Positions 8,305 to 15,901 of a DNA stretch of 64,000 nucleotides are shown piece after piece (position 1 is the stretch's first letter; each line of letters starts with the position of its first letter). The stretch covers positions 2,170,001 to 2,234,000 of the forward strand of contig NZ_CP094534.1 in assembly GCF_022811645.1 (NCBI RefSeq), given 5' to 3'. Made by a program: the position numbers and the translations under genes. This DNA is from Hymenobacter monticola. GTDB taxonomy: Bacteria; Bacteroidota; Bacteroidia; Cytophagales; Hymenobacteraceae. A model generated the notes under the pieces. It had not been told where the DNA came from. It worked only from the letters and a program-made list of their open reading frames with translations, and made no database searches.

Positions 8305-9336
8305 GTGAATACGAATAATTTCGCCTGGCGGCGTTGGCTGCCCCTGTTTTTAGTAGGAAGCCTCGGCCTGGCGGCTTGCAACAAAGGCCCGGCCGAAGGC
8401 TGCCGTGAAGATGCCGCGGCTGACGCCGCCGCTGTGTCCGTGCGGCTGAAGCGTCTGGAGCAGCCCTTTTTTGCCATTAAGACGTCATCCGATGCCCAGC
8501 GTTTTATGGACGCCAACCCGGTCTTTGCGCGCTACTACTTGCAGCGCCAGCCGGCCGCAGAAAAGGAGTTGGAGAATGGCCTGACGCAACTGGCCACCAA
8601 CGCAGCGCTGCAGCAGTTGGGCCGCGAAACGGCGGCGGCCTTCCCCGATAGTGCGGCCTTGCGGCACGATTTGGGCGAGCTATTCCGGCGGGTGCACCAC
8701 TATTTCCCCGATTTTCGGGTGCCGCCGGCCAATACCTACGTGAGTGGCTTTCTGGCCAAGGACATTTACGTGAACGACAGCCTGTTGGTGATGAGCTTGG
8801 ACTGGTTTGTGGGCCCCAAGGCCAGCAAGCGGCCCGACCTGCCGCAGTACATGCTACGTCGCTACACGCCCGCCGGCTTGATGCCACTGCTGGCGCACAA
8901 CGTGTCGAGCAAATACAACCGCCACGAGTTGACCGCCAATACGATGCTGGATGCGATGGTGCATGAGGGCAAGGCTCTATACTTCGCCAGCCAGATGCTA
9001 CCCTGCGCCCCCGACTCGCTGCTCATGGGTTATACCCGGCGCGAAATGGTGGGCCTGGAGGCCAACGAGCCCCGCGTGTGGGGGCACTTCCTGGAGAAGA
9101 ACCTGCTGTATTCGACCACGCCCTTCTTGCTGCAGAAGTACGTGGGCGAGCGCCCCAACGTGCCCGAAATCGATAAAACCTGTCCCGGACGGGTGGGACA
9201 GTGGGTGGGACTGCAAATCGTGCGCAAGTACATGGCGCAACACCCCGGCGTGTCGCTGGGCCGCCTGATGGCCGAGAAGAACGCCCAGCGCATCCTCAAC
9301 GAGTCGCACTACCGGCCCATGAATGAATCGAAATGA
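8305..9336 (+). CDS. gldB: Gliding motility lipoprotein GldB
   Basis: GldB is a lipoprotein required for gliding and type IX secretion in Bacteroidota. The GTG at 8305 gives a compact lipoprotein signal (WRRWLPLFLVGSLGLAACNK, lipidated Cys25). The ATG 69 bases upstream would add a non-signal-like extension, so I prefer the GTG. Conserved stretches seen are PQYMLRRYTPAGLMPLLAHN, a zinc-protease-like MVHEGKALYF, and EPRVWGHFLEKNLLY, with LQKYVGERPNVPEIDKTCPG and GRVGQWVGLQIVRKYM near the end. The HEGK resembles a degenerate HExxH-type metal site, but no enzyme activity is established. The genes gldD and gldB are about 6 kb apart here. Confidence 0.9.
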   Translation: MNTNNFAWRRWLPLFLVGSLGLAACNKGPAEGCREDAAADAAAVSVRLKRLEQPFFAIKTSSDAQRFMDANPVFARYYLQRQPAAEKELENGLTQLATNAALQQLGRETAAAFPDSAALRHDLGELFRRVHHYFPDFRVPPANTYVSGFLAKDIYVNDSLLVMSLDWFVGPKASKRPDLPQYMLRRYTPAGLMPLLAHNVSSKYNRHELTANTMLDAMVHEGKALYFASQMLPCAPDSLLMGYTRREMVGLEANEPRVWGHFLEKNLLYSTTPFLLQKYVGERPNVPEIDKTCPGRVGQWVGLQIVRKYMAQHPGVSLGRLMAEKNAQRILNESHYRPMNESK

Positions 9337-9410
9337 GGAATGCAGGGCTCACATCGTGAGCGTTCTGCGATTGCGGCGGCATAATCAGGATGAAAGGTTT
9401 TCACTGACCC

Positions 9411-10625
9411 ATGCACATTGCCGTTTTTAGCCAGTACCACACCAGCCCCGACTGCCCGGCTACCAGCCGGCACTACACGTTGCTGGCGCACATTGCCCGC
9501 ACGCACCGGGTGACGCTGCTGACCACGCCCGCCTGGCGTAGCCAGCAGCTGACGCATGAGTTTCCGTGGGTACCAGCCGGGGTGGAAATTCGAGAGGCGA
9601 ACATTCCTTACGACAACAAGATGGGGCCGGCCCGGCGGGCCTTGGCGTTTGCGCAGTACGCGGGCTGGGCAGTGCGCGAGGGCTTGCGCATTGACCGTCC
9701 CGACGTGATTTGGGGCATTAGTACACCGCTCACGGCGGCCTGGGCGGCGGCGCAGGTGGCGCGCTGGCGGCGGGTGCCGTGGGTATTCGAGGTGCAGGAT
9801 TTATGGCCGTCGTTTCCCATTGCCATGGGAGCGGTGCCCACGGCGCTGGCCCGGCAGCAACTGTTTCGGCTGGAGAAACGCCTGTACCAAAGCGCACGGC
9901 ACGTGCTGCCGCTCTCGCCCGACATGACGCGCTACGTGACGAATTTGGGCATTGCGCCCGGAAAGGTCACGACCGTGCTGAATGGAACAGACCTGGAGCT
10001 AGCCGCCCGCGCTACCCCCGAAGCGGTGGAGCGCCTGCGGCAGGAGCAGGGCCTGGCGGGTAAAAAAGTCATTCTCTACGCCGGTACCTTCGGCCGCGCC
10101 AACGATATCCCAACGCTGGTGGCTGCCGCTGAAGCTATGGCTGCCACCGAGCCGGACGCGGTGTGGCTTTTTCTGGGCCATGGCTTTCACGAGCCGCTGA
10201 TTGCGGCGGCGGCGGCGCGCTGGCCGGGGCGCATCCGGCTGGTAGGTGGCCAAGCGCGGCACGAGGTGTTTAGCTGGTTTGCGCTGGCGGCGGTGTCGAT
10301 GGTGTCGTTTCTGGATATGCCGGTGCTGGACACCAATTCGCCTGCCAAGCTTTACGACTCGTTGGCCGTGGGCACGCCTGTCATCGTCACAAACCGGGGG
10401 TGGACCAAAGCCTTGGTTGAGCAGCACGGCTGCGGCTGGTACGTGCCCGCTGGCGATGCTGAGGCGTTGGCCGCACAGCTACGCCAGCTGCTAGCACAGC
10501 CCGACATGCTGCTGGAAGCTGGAAACCGGGGACGACAATTGGCTACTCGGGAATTTGACCGCCACCAATTGGCCGCAGAAGTGCAACAGCTTTTAGAGAG
10601 AGCAGCCCGCACGTTGTTGTACTAG
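9411..10625 (+). CDS. Glycosyltransferase family 4 (WbuB-like)
   Basis: The 404-residue protein has the GT-B architecture. The N-terminal acceptor domain begins MHIAVFSQYHTSPDCPATSR and contains PWVFEVQDLWPSFPIAMGA, as in WbuB-type sugar transferases of surface-polysaccharide synthesis. The C-terminal donor domain starts near KKVILYAGTFGRANDIPTLV and has the nucleotide-sugar region around LYDSLAVGTPVIVTNRGWTK. A trailing helix (EFDRHQLAAEVQQLLE) is typical. It stands alone between gldB and nth, without other polysaccharide genes, so donor and acceptor cannot be stated. Confidence 0.85.
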   Translation: MHIAVFSQYHTSPDCPATSRHYTLLAHIARTHRVTLLTTPAWRSQQLTHEFPWVPAGVEIREANIPYDNKMGPARRALAFAQYAGWAVREGLRIDRPDVIWGISTPLTAAWAAAQVARWRRVPWVFEVQDLWPSFPIAMGAVPTALARQQLFRLEKRLYQSARHVLPLSPDMTRYVTNLGIAPGKVTTVLNGTDLELAARATPEAVERLRQEQGLAGKKVILYAGTFGRANDIPTLVAAAEAMAATEPDAVWLFLGHGFHEPLIAAAAARWPGRIRLVGGQARHEVFSWFALAAVSMVSFLDMPVLDTNSPAKLYDSLAVGTPVIVTNRGWTKALVEQHGCGWYVPAGDAEALAAQLRQLLAQPDMLLEAGNRGRQLATREFDRHQLAAEVQQLLERAARTLLY

Positions 10626-10709
10626 GGGCATCGCGTTTTGTGCCGCCATGTACTCGCAATTGAACTTTGTGTGCTAAAAACCGCAGTTTTGGGCAAATAG
10701 GAGAGACGT

Positions 10710-11390
10710 TCACGGCTTATCTGGCAGCGGTACGTAAGCCGCAGCTTTGCCAAAATGCTTCTCAGAATAGGCGCAGCTGGGCGCCAGCGGGCAGATGTTG
10801 CACTTGGGAGAGCGCGCCACGCAGATGTAGCGGCCGTGCAAAATCAGCCAGTGGTGGGCTTTGGGAATGACGTCTTCGGGGATGTACTTCACCAGTCCTT
10901 TCTCCACGGCCAGCGGCGTAGTGGCCGTTTTAGGCACCAGTCCGATGCGGTGCGACACCCGAAATACGTGCGTATCGACCGCCATGGTGGGCTGGTTGTA
11001 TATAACAGATGCCACCACGTTGGCGGTTTTGCGCCCCACCCCGGGCAGGCGCTGCAACTCGTCGAGCTGGCTGGGCACTTCGCCGCCGAAGTCCTGTGTC
11101 AGCATGCGGCCCAGGCCGGCCAGGTGCTTCGCTTTGTTGTTGGGGTAGGAGATGCTGCTGATGAAGGGCAGGATTTCCTCGGCCGACGCGGCGCCGAGGT
11201 GCGCGGCCGTCGGAAACTGCTGCAGCAAGGGCGGCATCACCATGTTCACGCGTTTGTCGGTGCACTGCGCGCTCAGCACCACGGCCACTATCAGCTCATA
11301 CGGGTTGCCGTAAGCCAGCTCGGTTTTGGGCTCTGGAAAATTGGTAGTGAAATAATCGATGAAATATTGAAATCGGTCGGCGCGGCGCAT
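10710..11390 (-). CDS. nth: Endonuclease III (DNA glycosylase/AP lyase)
   Basis: Nth excises oxidised pyrimidines and cleaves the abasic site. The protein carries the HhH motif LPGVGRKTANVV with the catalytic Lys, the catalytic Asp in VDTHVFRVSHR and the [4Fe-4S] loop CVARSPKCNICPLAPSC (C-x6-C-x2-C-x5-C). I chose the ATG at 11390 (MRRADRFQYF). The ATG at 11414 lies inside the TACTTTTG promoter box, upstream of the expected transcription start. From 11390 the length is 226 residues, close to E. coli Nth (211). Confidence 0.95.
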   Translation of the reverse strand: MRRADRFQYFIDYFTTNFPEPKTELAYGNPYELIVAVVLSAQCTDKRVNMVMPPLLQQFPTAAHLGAASAEEILPFISSISYPNNKAKHLAGLGRMLTQDFGGEVPSQLDELQRLPGVGRKTANVVASVIYNQPTMAVDTHVFRVSHRIGLVPKTATTPLAVEKGLVKYIPEDVIPKAHHWLILHGRYICVARSPKCNICPLAPSCAYSEKHFGKAAAYVPLPDKP

Positions 11391-11411
11391 GGCGTTGTAG
11401 TGGGTGCCCCA

Positions 11412-11419
11412 CAAAAGTA
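11412..11419 (-). promoter_or_regulatory. -7 box for nth, deciding its start codon
   Basis: TACTTTTG on the minus strand matches TAnnTTTG. It lies just before the ATG at 11390 and overlaps the alternative ATG at 11414, which is therefore unlikely to be translated. Confidence 0.55.
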
Positions 11420-11421
11420 AA

Positions 11422-11523
11422 CGGTCATGCCGGGCGCAGCCGAAGCCTCTGGCGTGAGTCGAAATCCAAGGGGCCGGATTTACGCTTGCACGCGAGATGC
11501 TTCGGCTGCGCTCAGCATGACCG
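11422..11523. repeat. Long inverted repeat, GTCATGCYGAGCGCAGCCGA family
   Basis: Arms of about 30 bp (11422-11450 and 11494-11523) are near-perfect complements, built on CGGTCATGC..GCGCAGCCGAAGC. The same arm sequence recurs at 19370-19464 and 32351-32463, and in short form at 45499-45531. It lies between nth and the sigma-factor gene cluster. Confidence 0.85.
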
Positions 11524-11611
11524 ATTTTGGGTGCTTATAAGGTTTGCTAACCCCGCTGCTTCCGGCTTCGCTGCAAGGGCTGCAGTGGGTGCCAGAGAAA
11601 ATTGAACGGAC

Positions 11612-11842
11612 TTAGGATTTGGCTAAAAAAGTACGCGAGTAGCGCAAAATGGCCTCGGAGGTTCGGGCCCGCGGCTCGCGGCGAACGCCGTCGAGGGCCC
11701 GCTGGGCCAAAAGGAGGTCGGCGCACGTGGCTGCCAGTTCCGGGTCGTGCTGCAACGACTCCTCTACCTCGCGCTGCCTTTCAGGAGGCAATTCTTTGTA
11801 CACATACTGGAGCAGTGTCGAATGGGGTAAGGTTTGAATCAT
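11612..11842 (-). CDS. Small putative anti-sigma factor
   Basis: The 76-residue product (MIQTLPHSTLLQYVYKELPP...) has the layout of the short N-terminal inhibitory module seen in anti-sigma proteins: a YVYKELPPERQREVEESL helix and a second helix ELAATCADLLLAQRALDG. It lacks the His/Cys set of zinc-binding anti-sigma domains (only one Cys) and has no membrane segment. The gene overlaps the 3' end of the ECF sigma gene by 62 bases in another frame, which suggests translational coupling and a regulatory partnership. Function is inferred from position and general shape. Confidence 0.6.
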   Translation of the reverse strand: MIQTLPHSTLLQYVYKELPPERQREVEESLQHDPELAATCADLLLAQRALDGVRREPRARTSEAILRYSRTFLAKS

Positions 11843-12416
11843 AATCGAGAGAATTTGCGGTCATCTTCTTCCGCAGGTTTATCAGCGCATAGCGCATCCG
11901 GCCCAGGGCCGTGTTGATGCTGACGCCGGTTGCGTCGGCAATTTCCTGGAAGCTCATGTCGCCGTAGTGGCGCATCAGCAGCACCTCCTTTTGGGCGGCG
12001 GGCAGTTCCTGAATTAACGCCCGGAGGCGGGTATGGGTTTCCTCGCGGGCCAAGATGTCGTCCGGGCCGTCGTCGGCGAGGGTGAGGGTGTTGCTCAGTC
12101 GGTCGTTGTCGCTGAGGCTCACGTGGGGCGTGCGCTTGCCGCGGCGGAACGAGTCGATGGCCAGGTTGTGGGCAATGCGGCAAATCCAGGGGGCAAACTT
12201 GCCCTCTTCGTTGTAGCGCCCGCCTTTCAGGGTGTGAATGGCTTTAATGAAGGTGTCCTGCAACAGGTCCTCGGCCACGTCCTCATCGCGCACGATGAGG
12301 AGGATGGTCGTGAACACACGACTGCGGTGCCGCTCCAGCAGGATAGCGAAGGCGGATTCCTGGCCAGCCAGGTAGAGCGAAATGAGCGCGGAGTCGCTCG
12401 GTTGCAAGAGGTCCAT
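11781..12416 (-). CDS. ECF-type RNA polymerase sigma factor
   Basis: The 211-residue protein has sigma region 2 (FAILLERHRSRVFTTILLIV, then DEDVAEDLLQDTFIKAI and WICRIAHNLAIDSFRR) and region 4 (RLRALIQELPAAQKEVLLMR, then MSFQEIADATGVSINTALGR), with no region 3. This fits an extracytoplasmic-function sigma factor, which would redirect RNA polymerase to a small regulon. A tail of about 25 residues after region 4 overlaps the downstream small gene. The target promoters cannot be read from this window. Confidence 0.92.
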   Translation of the reverse strand: MDLLQPSDSALISLYLAGQESAFAILLERHRSRVFTTILLIVRDEDVAEDLLQDTFIKAIHTLKGGRYNEEGKFAPWICRIAHNLAIDSFRRGKRTPHVSLSDNDRLSNTLTLADDGPDDILAREETHTRLRALIQELPAAQKEVLLMRHYGDMSFQEIADATGVSINTALGRMRYALINLRKKMTANSLDYDSNLTPFDTAPVCVQRIAS

Positions 12417-12707
12417 AAAGGGCTACGGAATAAGGGAACGTAGAGCTTTAGGCCATAGTATGCAGTTACCGAGAAAAATTTTGGGAGCGACCGGTAGTCG
12501 GGATTTTTACCCGCTAGAATCGTTCCAAATGTAGAGCGACGAAAAGCATTTGCGCAATACCCCAAATATAAAAAATGACAAAATTCTGTAGGTAAAATGG
12601 AGCAACCTTCCGCAAATCTTCATCTACAACGTGCTAGCGCATTTTTTGGGAATAAAAAATCTGAAAAAAGTTTCAAAAATATTTTTTTATTTTTTGAAAG
12701 GCCGAAT
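12417..12707. other. AT-rich promoter region upstream of the sigma-factor gene
   Basis: This 291-base non-coding stretch is clearly more AT-rich than its surroundings. It holds two -7-like boxes on the minus strand (12533-12526 and 12570-12563) and long A/T runs near 12650-12700 close to the end of the neighbouring hypothetical gene. No other feature was recognised. Confidence 0.5.
12526..12533 (-). promoter_or_regulatory. Promoter of the ECF sigma gene
   Basis: TACATTTG on the minus strand fits TAnnTTTG, with TTG 20 bases upstream (complement of 12554-12556). This is a housekeeping-type promoter rather than an obvious autoregulated one. Confidence 0.5.
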
Positions 12708-13112
12708 TCAGGCGCCTAACCACTGATAGGCAGCGGCTTCTTCGGTGAATAATTTGGTGTGGTAGCCGTGCTCAGGCCGGGTGGCGGCACTGATGGCGGC
12801 CACCGAGCTGGGCTCCGGCTGCCGGGCGGCGCGCAGGGGCGAGATGAGGAAGGCGATGCGCACCGGCGCAGCGTAGCGGCCCGGCAATTGCGGGAAGAAA
12901 TCGGTTTCGACCCATTGGTTGACTTCGGCCGAGACGACTTCGTTGCGGCGGCGCAGGTCGAGCAGCCAGCGCGGGCAGCCGAGGGCATCGGCGGCGGCGA
13001 GGATAGCGAGGTAGCCGGCCTGTAGCTCGGCAGCGGTGATTTCGCGCTGCCAGCGGGCCACGATGGCCGGCAGGTCGGGGCGCGGGGTGATTTCGAGGCC
13101 AAAATTGGGCAT
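12708..13112 (-). CDS. Hypothetical protein (134 residues)
   Basis: The product begins MPNFGLEITPRPDLPAIVAR, has alternating helices and strands, and contains WLLDLRRRNEVVSAEVNQWV followed by ETDFFPQLPG. The pattern loosely resembles the small STAS/SpoIIAA-like alpha-beta proteins found in many copies in Hymenobacter, but no catalytic or binding motif can be named. There is no signal peptide or membrane segment. It is divergent from the MFS exporter gene. Confidence 0.6.
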   Translation of the reverse strand: MPNFGLEITPRPDLPAIVARWQREITAAELQAGYLAILAAADALGCPRWLLDLRRRNEVVSAEVNQWVETDFFPQLPGRYAAPVRIAFLISPLRAARQPEPSSVAAISAATRPEHGYHTKLFTEEAAAYQWLGA

Positions 13113-13191
13113 GAACCGGGCAGGCGTTGAGAGTCAATTCACAAGGTAAGGGCAAGGTGGGGCTGTGCCCAAAGGCAGGAGCGGTGGGGGT

Positions 13192-13199
13192 TACCTTTG
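13192..13199 (+). promoter_or_regulatory. -7 box of the MFS transporter gene
   Basis: TACCTTTG is a perfect TAnnTTTG match, 38 bases before the ATG at 13237. No TTG is seen at -33. Confidence 0.5.
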
Positions 13200-13236
13200 C
13201 CGGCCTGCGCCGTAAAGCTGCCTTTCTACGTTACTC

Positions 13237-14511
13237 ATGCTGCCTTCTGCTGATTCGGCTCCGGCCCACGACCCGTACGCGGCCCTGCGCGTGCCCGATT
13301 TTCGCCGCCTGGTTTCGACCCGCACGCTGCTCACGGTGGCCACGCGCATTCAGGGGCTGGTGGTAAGCTGGCAGATTTATCACCTCACCGGCGACCCGTT
13401 GGCGCTGGGCCTCATTGGGCTGTCGGAGGCCATTCCGAGCATTGTGGTGTCGCTGTACGCCGGCTACGTGGCCGATACCGTGCGCCGCAAGCGCATTGTG
13501 GTGTTGGCGCTGGCGGTGCTGGTGCTGTGCGCGGCGGCCCTGGCCGCGCTGGCCAGCCCCTACGGCATCGGGCTGCTGGCCAAGGGTTCTCTTTATACGT
13601 TTCCGCTGTACGCGGTGATTTTTGTGAGCGGGCTGGCGCGGGGCTTCATGGGGCCGGCGCTGTTTTCGTTTATGCCGCAGCTGCTGCCCGACCGCGCCCT
13701 GCTGCCCAACGCCATTACCTGGAACAGCACCACTTATCAGGCCTCGGCGGTGCTGGGGCCGGCGCTGGGCGGCTTTCTGATTGAGCCACTGGGCGTGGCC
13801 TGGTCCTACGCGGTGGGGCTGGGGCTGCTGGTACTGGGCTTGCTGCAGTTCGTACGCATTGCCGACCGGCCGCTGCCGCCCATGGAAGGCGAGCGCCTGA
13901 ACCTGAAAGACAGCGTGCTCAGCGGCCTGCGCTTCATTTTCGGCAACCAGCTGGTGCTGGCGGCGCTGTCGCTGGATATGTTCGCGGTGCTGTTTGGCGG
14001 GGCGGTGGCGCTGCTGCCGGTGTTTGCTTCCGACATTCTGAAAGTGGGCGCGCGCGGCTTTGGGCAGCTGGAGGCGGCGCCGGCCATTGGCTCGGTGCTG
14101 ATGGCCGTTTTCCTGACGTATTACCCGCTGAAGCGCAAGGCGGGGCTGAAGCTGCTGGGCGCGGTGGCAGGCTTTGGGGTGGCTACCATCTGCTTCGCGC
14201 TGTCGAAAAACTTCTACCTGTCGCTTTTCCTGCTTTTTATGACGGGCGTGTTCGACTCGGTGTCGGTGATAGTGCGCTCCACGCTCATCCACGTCTACAC
14301 GCCGGAGTACATGAAAGGCCGGGTGTCGGCGGTGAACAACATCTTCATCGGTTCCAGCAACGAGATTGGGGCGTTCGAGAGCGGTACGGCAGCGCGGCTG
14401 CTGGGCACGGTGCGTTCGGTGGTATTCGGCGGGCTGATGACGCTGCTGGTGGTGGCCATCACCACTTGGCGGGCCGACAAGCTGCGCAGGCTGGAATCGG
14501 GTACCAAATAA
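13237..14511 (+). CDS. MFS transporter, EntS/MFS_3-like exporter
   Basis: This 424-residue integral membrane protein of the major facilitator superfamily has about ten to twelve hydrophobic helices. The conserved loop between helices 2 and 3 is ADTVRRKRIVVLAL, the equivalent of the GxxxDRxGRR motif. The opening (YAALRVPDFRRLVSTRTLLT) and the mid-region SFMPQLLPDRALLPNAITWN resemble the enterobactin-exporter/multidrug type (MFS_3). The substrate is unknown. The neighbours (a hypothetical gene and NUDIX) do not help. Confidence 0.85.
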   Translation: MLPSADSAPAHDPYAALRVPDFRRLVSTRTLLTVATRIQGLVVSWQIYHLTGDPLALGLIGLSEAIPSIVVSLYAGYVADTVRRKRIVVLALAVLVLCAAALAALASPYGIGLLAKGSLYTFPLYAVIFVSGLARGFMGPALFSFMPQLLPDRALLPNAITWNSTTYQASAVLGPALGGFLIEPLGVAWSYAVGLGLLVLGLLQFVRIADRPLPPMEGERLNLKDSVLSGLRFIFGNQLVLAALSLDMFAVLFGGAVALLPVFASDILKVGARGFGQLEAAPAIGSVLMAVFLTYYPLKRKAGLKLLGAVAGFGVATICFALSKNFYLSLFLLFMTGVFDSVSVIVRSTLIHVYTPEYMKGRVSAVNNIFIGSSNEIGAFESGTAARLLGTVRSVVFGGLMTLLVVAITTWRADKLRRLESGTK

Positions 14512-14532
14512 AAAACTGTGCGTTGGCGCAGC

Positions 14533-15171
14533 TTAGTCGCAGAGCGTGGGCAGGGCGGGGTTGGCAGCATATTGAAACATCATCTCAAGCTGGGCCAGCG
14601 TGGCCCGGTCGTTGGATAGGGGCAGGACGGGCAGCTCAGAACGATGCACCCAGCGGGCCTGCGCGGTTTCGGACGTTTCGGCTTGCAGGGCGCCGCCCGT
14701 GGCCCGGCACAGCACGAAGGCCTTGTACACATACCAGGGCTGCGGCGGATGGGCGTGGCGCTTCTTATCGAGCAGGGCCAGCAGGCGCACGGCCTCGGCT
14801 TCGAGCCCGGTTTCTTCCCAGGTTTCCTTCACGGCTACTTCGAAAGGTGTGTAGCCGATGTCGGCCCAGCCGCCGGGCAGCGTCCATCGGTTGCCGTCTG
14901 ATTTTTCCTGCACCATCAGCAGCTCGTCAATCCCGCGAAACAGTACGGCCCGCACATCGACTTTGGGCGTGGGGTAGTTGGTTTCGTTTGCAAATAGGGC
15001 GTTGAGCTGGGCTACGGGCTCGCCGGTGAGCAGGGCCATCAGGCGCAGGCTCAGGTCGTGCACTTCCTGGTAGCGTTCCTGGTCGTAGGCGTTGGGCTCG
15101 TAGGCCAGGCCGGCCTGGGCAATGGCTTGCAGGCGTTGGGCGATGCCCAGAAAATCAAAATCAGGGTTCAT
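14533..15171 (-). CDS. NUDIX hydrolase with N-terminal accessory domain
   Basis: This enzyme hydrolyses a nucleoside diphosphate linked to another group. The 212-residue protein has an N-terminal helical domain (about residues 1-65) as in the YjhB/ADP-ribose-pyrophosphatase-like group. The NUDIX box follows as LPGGWADIGYTPFEVAVKE then TWEETGLEA. The catalytic EExG core is intact. The first acidic residue of the classical box is replaced, which I believe is common in this subgroup. I chose the ATG at 15171 over a TTG one codon upstream. The substrate is not determined. Confidence 0.88.
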   Translation of the reverse strand: MNPDFDFLGIAQRLQAIAQAGLAYEPNAYDQERYQEVHDLSLRLMALLTGEPVAQLNALFANETNYPTPKVDVRAVLFRGIDELLMVQEKSDGNRWTLPGGWADIGYTPFEVAVKETWEETGLEAEAVRLLALLDKKRHAHPPQPWYVYKAFVLCRATGGALQAETSETAQARWVHRSELPVLPLSNDRATLAQLEMMFQYAANPALPTLCD

Positions 15172-15189
15172 CAACAGACAATAGAAAAA

Positions 15190-15786
15190 TCAAACGGCGC
15201 CGTCCAATAAAGCGGCGTATTGCTCCGGCGTATCCACATCGAGCAAGCCGGCCGGAAAATCCACGCGTTCCACCGCCGACCCATAGCCTGCAATGAGACG
15301 GCCCGCCCCGGCCTGCCCTTGCAGCCGCAATAACTCAGGAAACACGCTTTTGGCGAAAACGGCGGGCACGCCCAGCGTGTCGCCATACGCAGCGGCCACA
15401 ATGGGAGTCTGCGTGTCCTGCTGTCGTTGCGCTAGTTGCCTCAGTAACTCCGGCGTCACGTGCGGCTGGTCGGTGAGCATGATGAGCACGGCGCGCGGCT
15501 GCGCGGGCAGCACAGCGGCCAAGCCTGTGCGAATGGAGGATGCCATGCCCGTTTCCCATTCCACATTGTGTACGGCCTGAATAGGCAGGCCGGCCACTTG
15601 GGCGGCTAAAGCTTGGTTTAAGGCCCCTGTCACTAGCACAATGGGCGCGCAGCCGCTGGCCACGGCCGTTTCGGCGGCGTGACGAAGCAGGGTCCGGCCG
15701 CGGTAGGCCAGGAGTTGCTTGGGCTGGCCCATGCGGGCGGAGGCGCCGGCAGCCAGGAGGATGAGGGCAGGAGGAGTGGGAAGCAT
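15190..15786 (-). CDS. mocA: Molybdenum cofactor cytidylyltransferase-like protein (MocA/MobA family)
   Basis: MocA attaches CMP to molybdopterin to make the MCD cofactor of xanthine-oxidase family enzymes. The 198-residue protein opens with ILLAAGASARMGQPKQLLAY, the nucleotide-binding signature of this nucleotidyltransferase family, and has LIMLTDQPHVTPELL with the metal-binding Asp. It is the last gene of an operon encoding three subunits of a molybdenum hydroxylase, which favours MocA over the MobA role. The frame extends far upstream through a repeat, but the conserved fold starts at the ATG at 15786. Confidence 0.85.
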   Translation of the reverse strand: MLPTPPALILLAAGASARMGQPKQLLAYRGRTLLRHAAETAVASGCAPIVLVTGALNQALAAQVAGLPIQAVHNVEWETGMASSIRTGLAAVLPAQPRAVLIMLTDQPHVTPELLRQLAQRQQDTQTPIVAAAYGDTLGVPAVFAKSVFPELLRLQGQAGAGRLIAGYGSAVERVDFPAGLLDVDTPEQYAALLDGAV

Positions 15787-15806
15787 TAAGGCAGGAAAGC
15801 GTTGGC

Positions 15807-15890
15807 AGAACGTGTATCCCGAAGCTCCTGCTTCGGCTCGTTGAACGACTTGCGCGCGGGCCGAAGCAGAGCTTCGGGATACACGTTCTG
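15807..15890. repeat. Long inverted repeat (AGAACGTGTATCCCGAAGCT arms)
   Basis: Arms of 30-31 bp, differing by a single inserted base, flank a 23-base loop. It lies between the molybdenum-subunit gene and mocA. The arm sequence is different from the GTCATGC family but the size and position are similar. Confidence 0.85.
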
Positions 15891-15901
15891 TTTGCTTTGG
15901 A

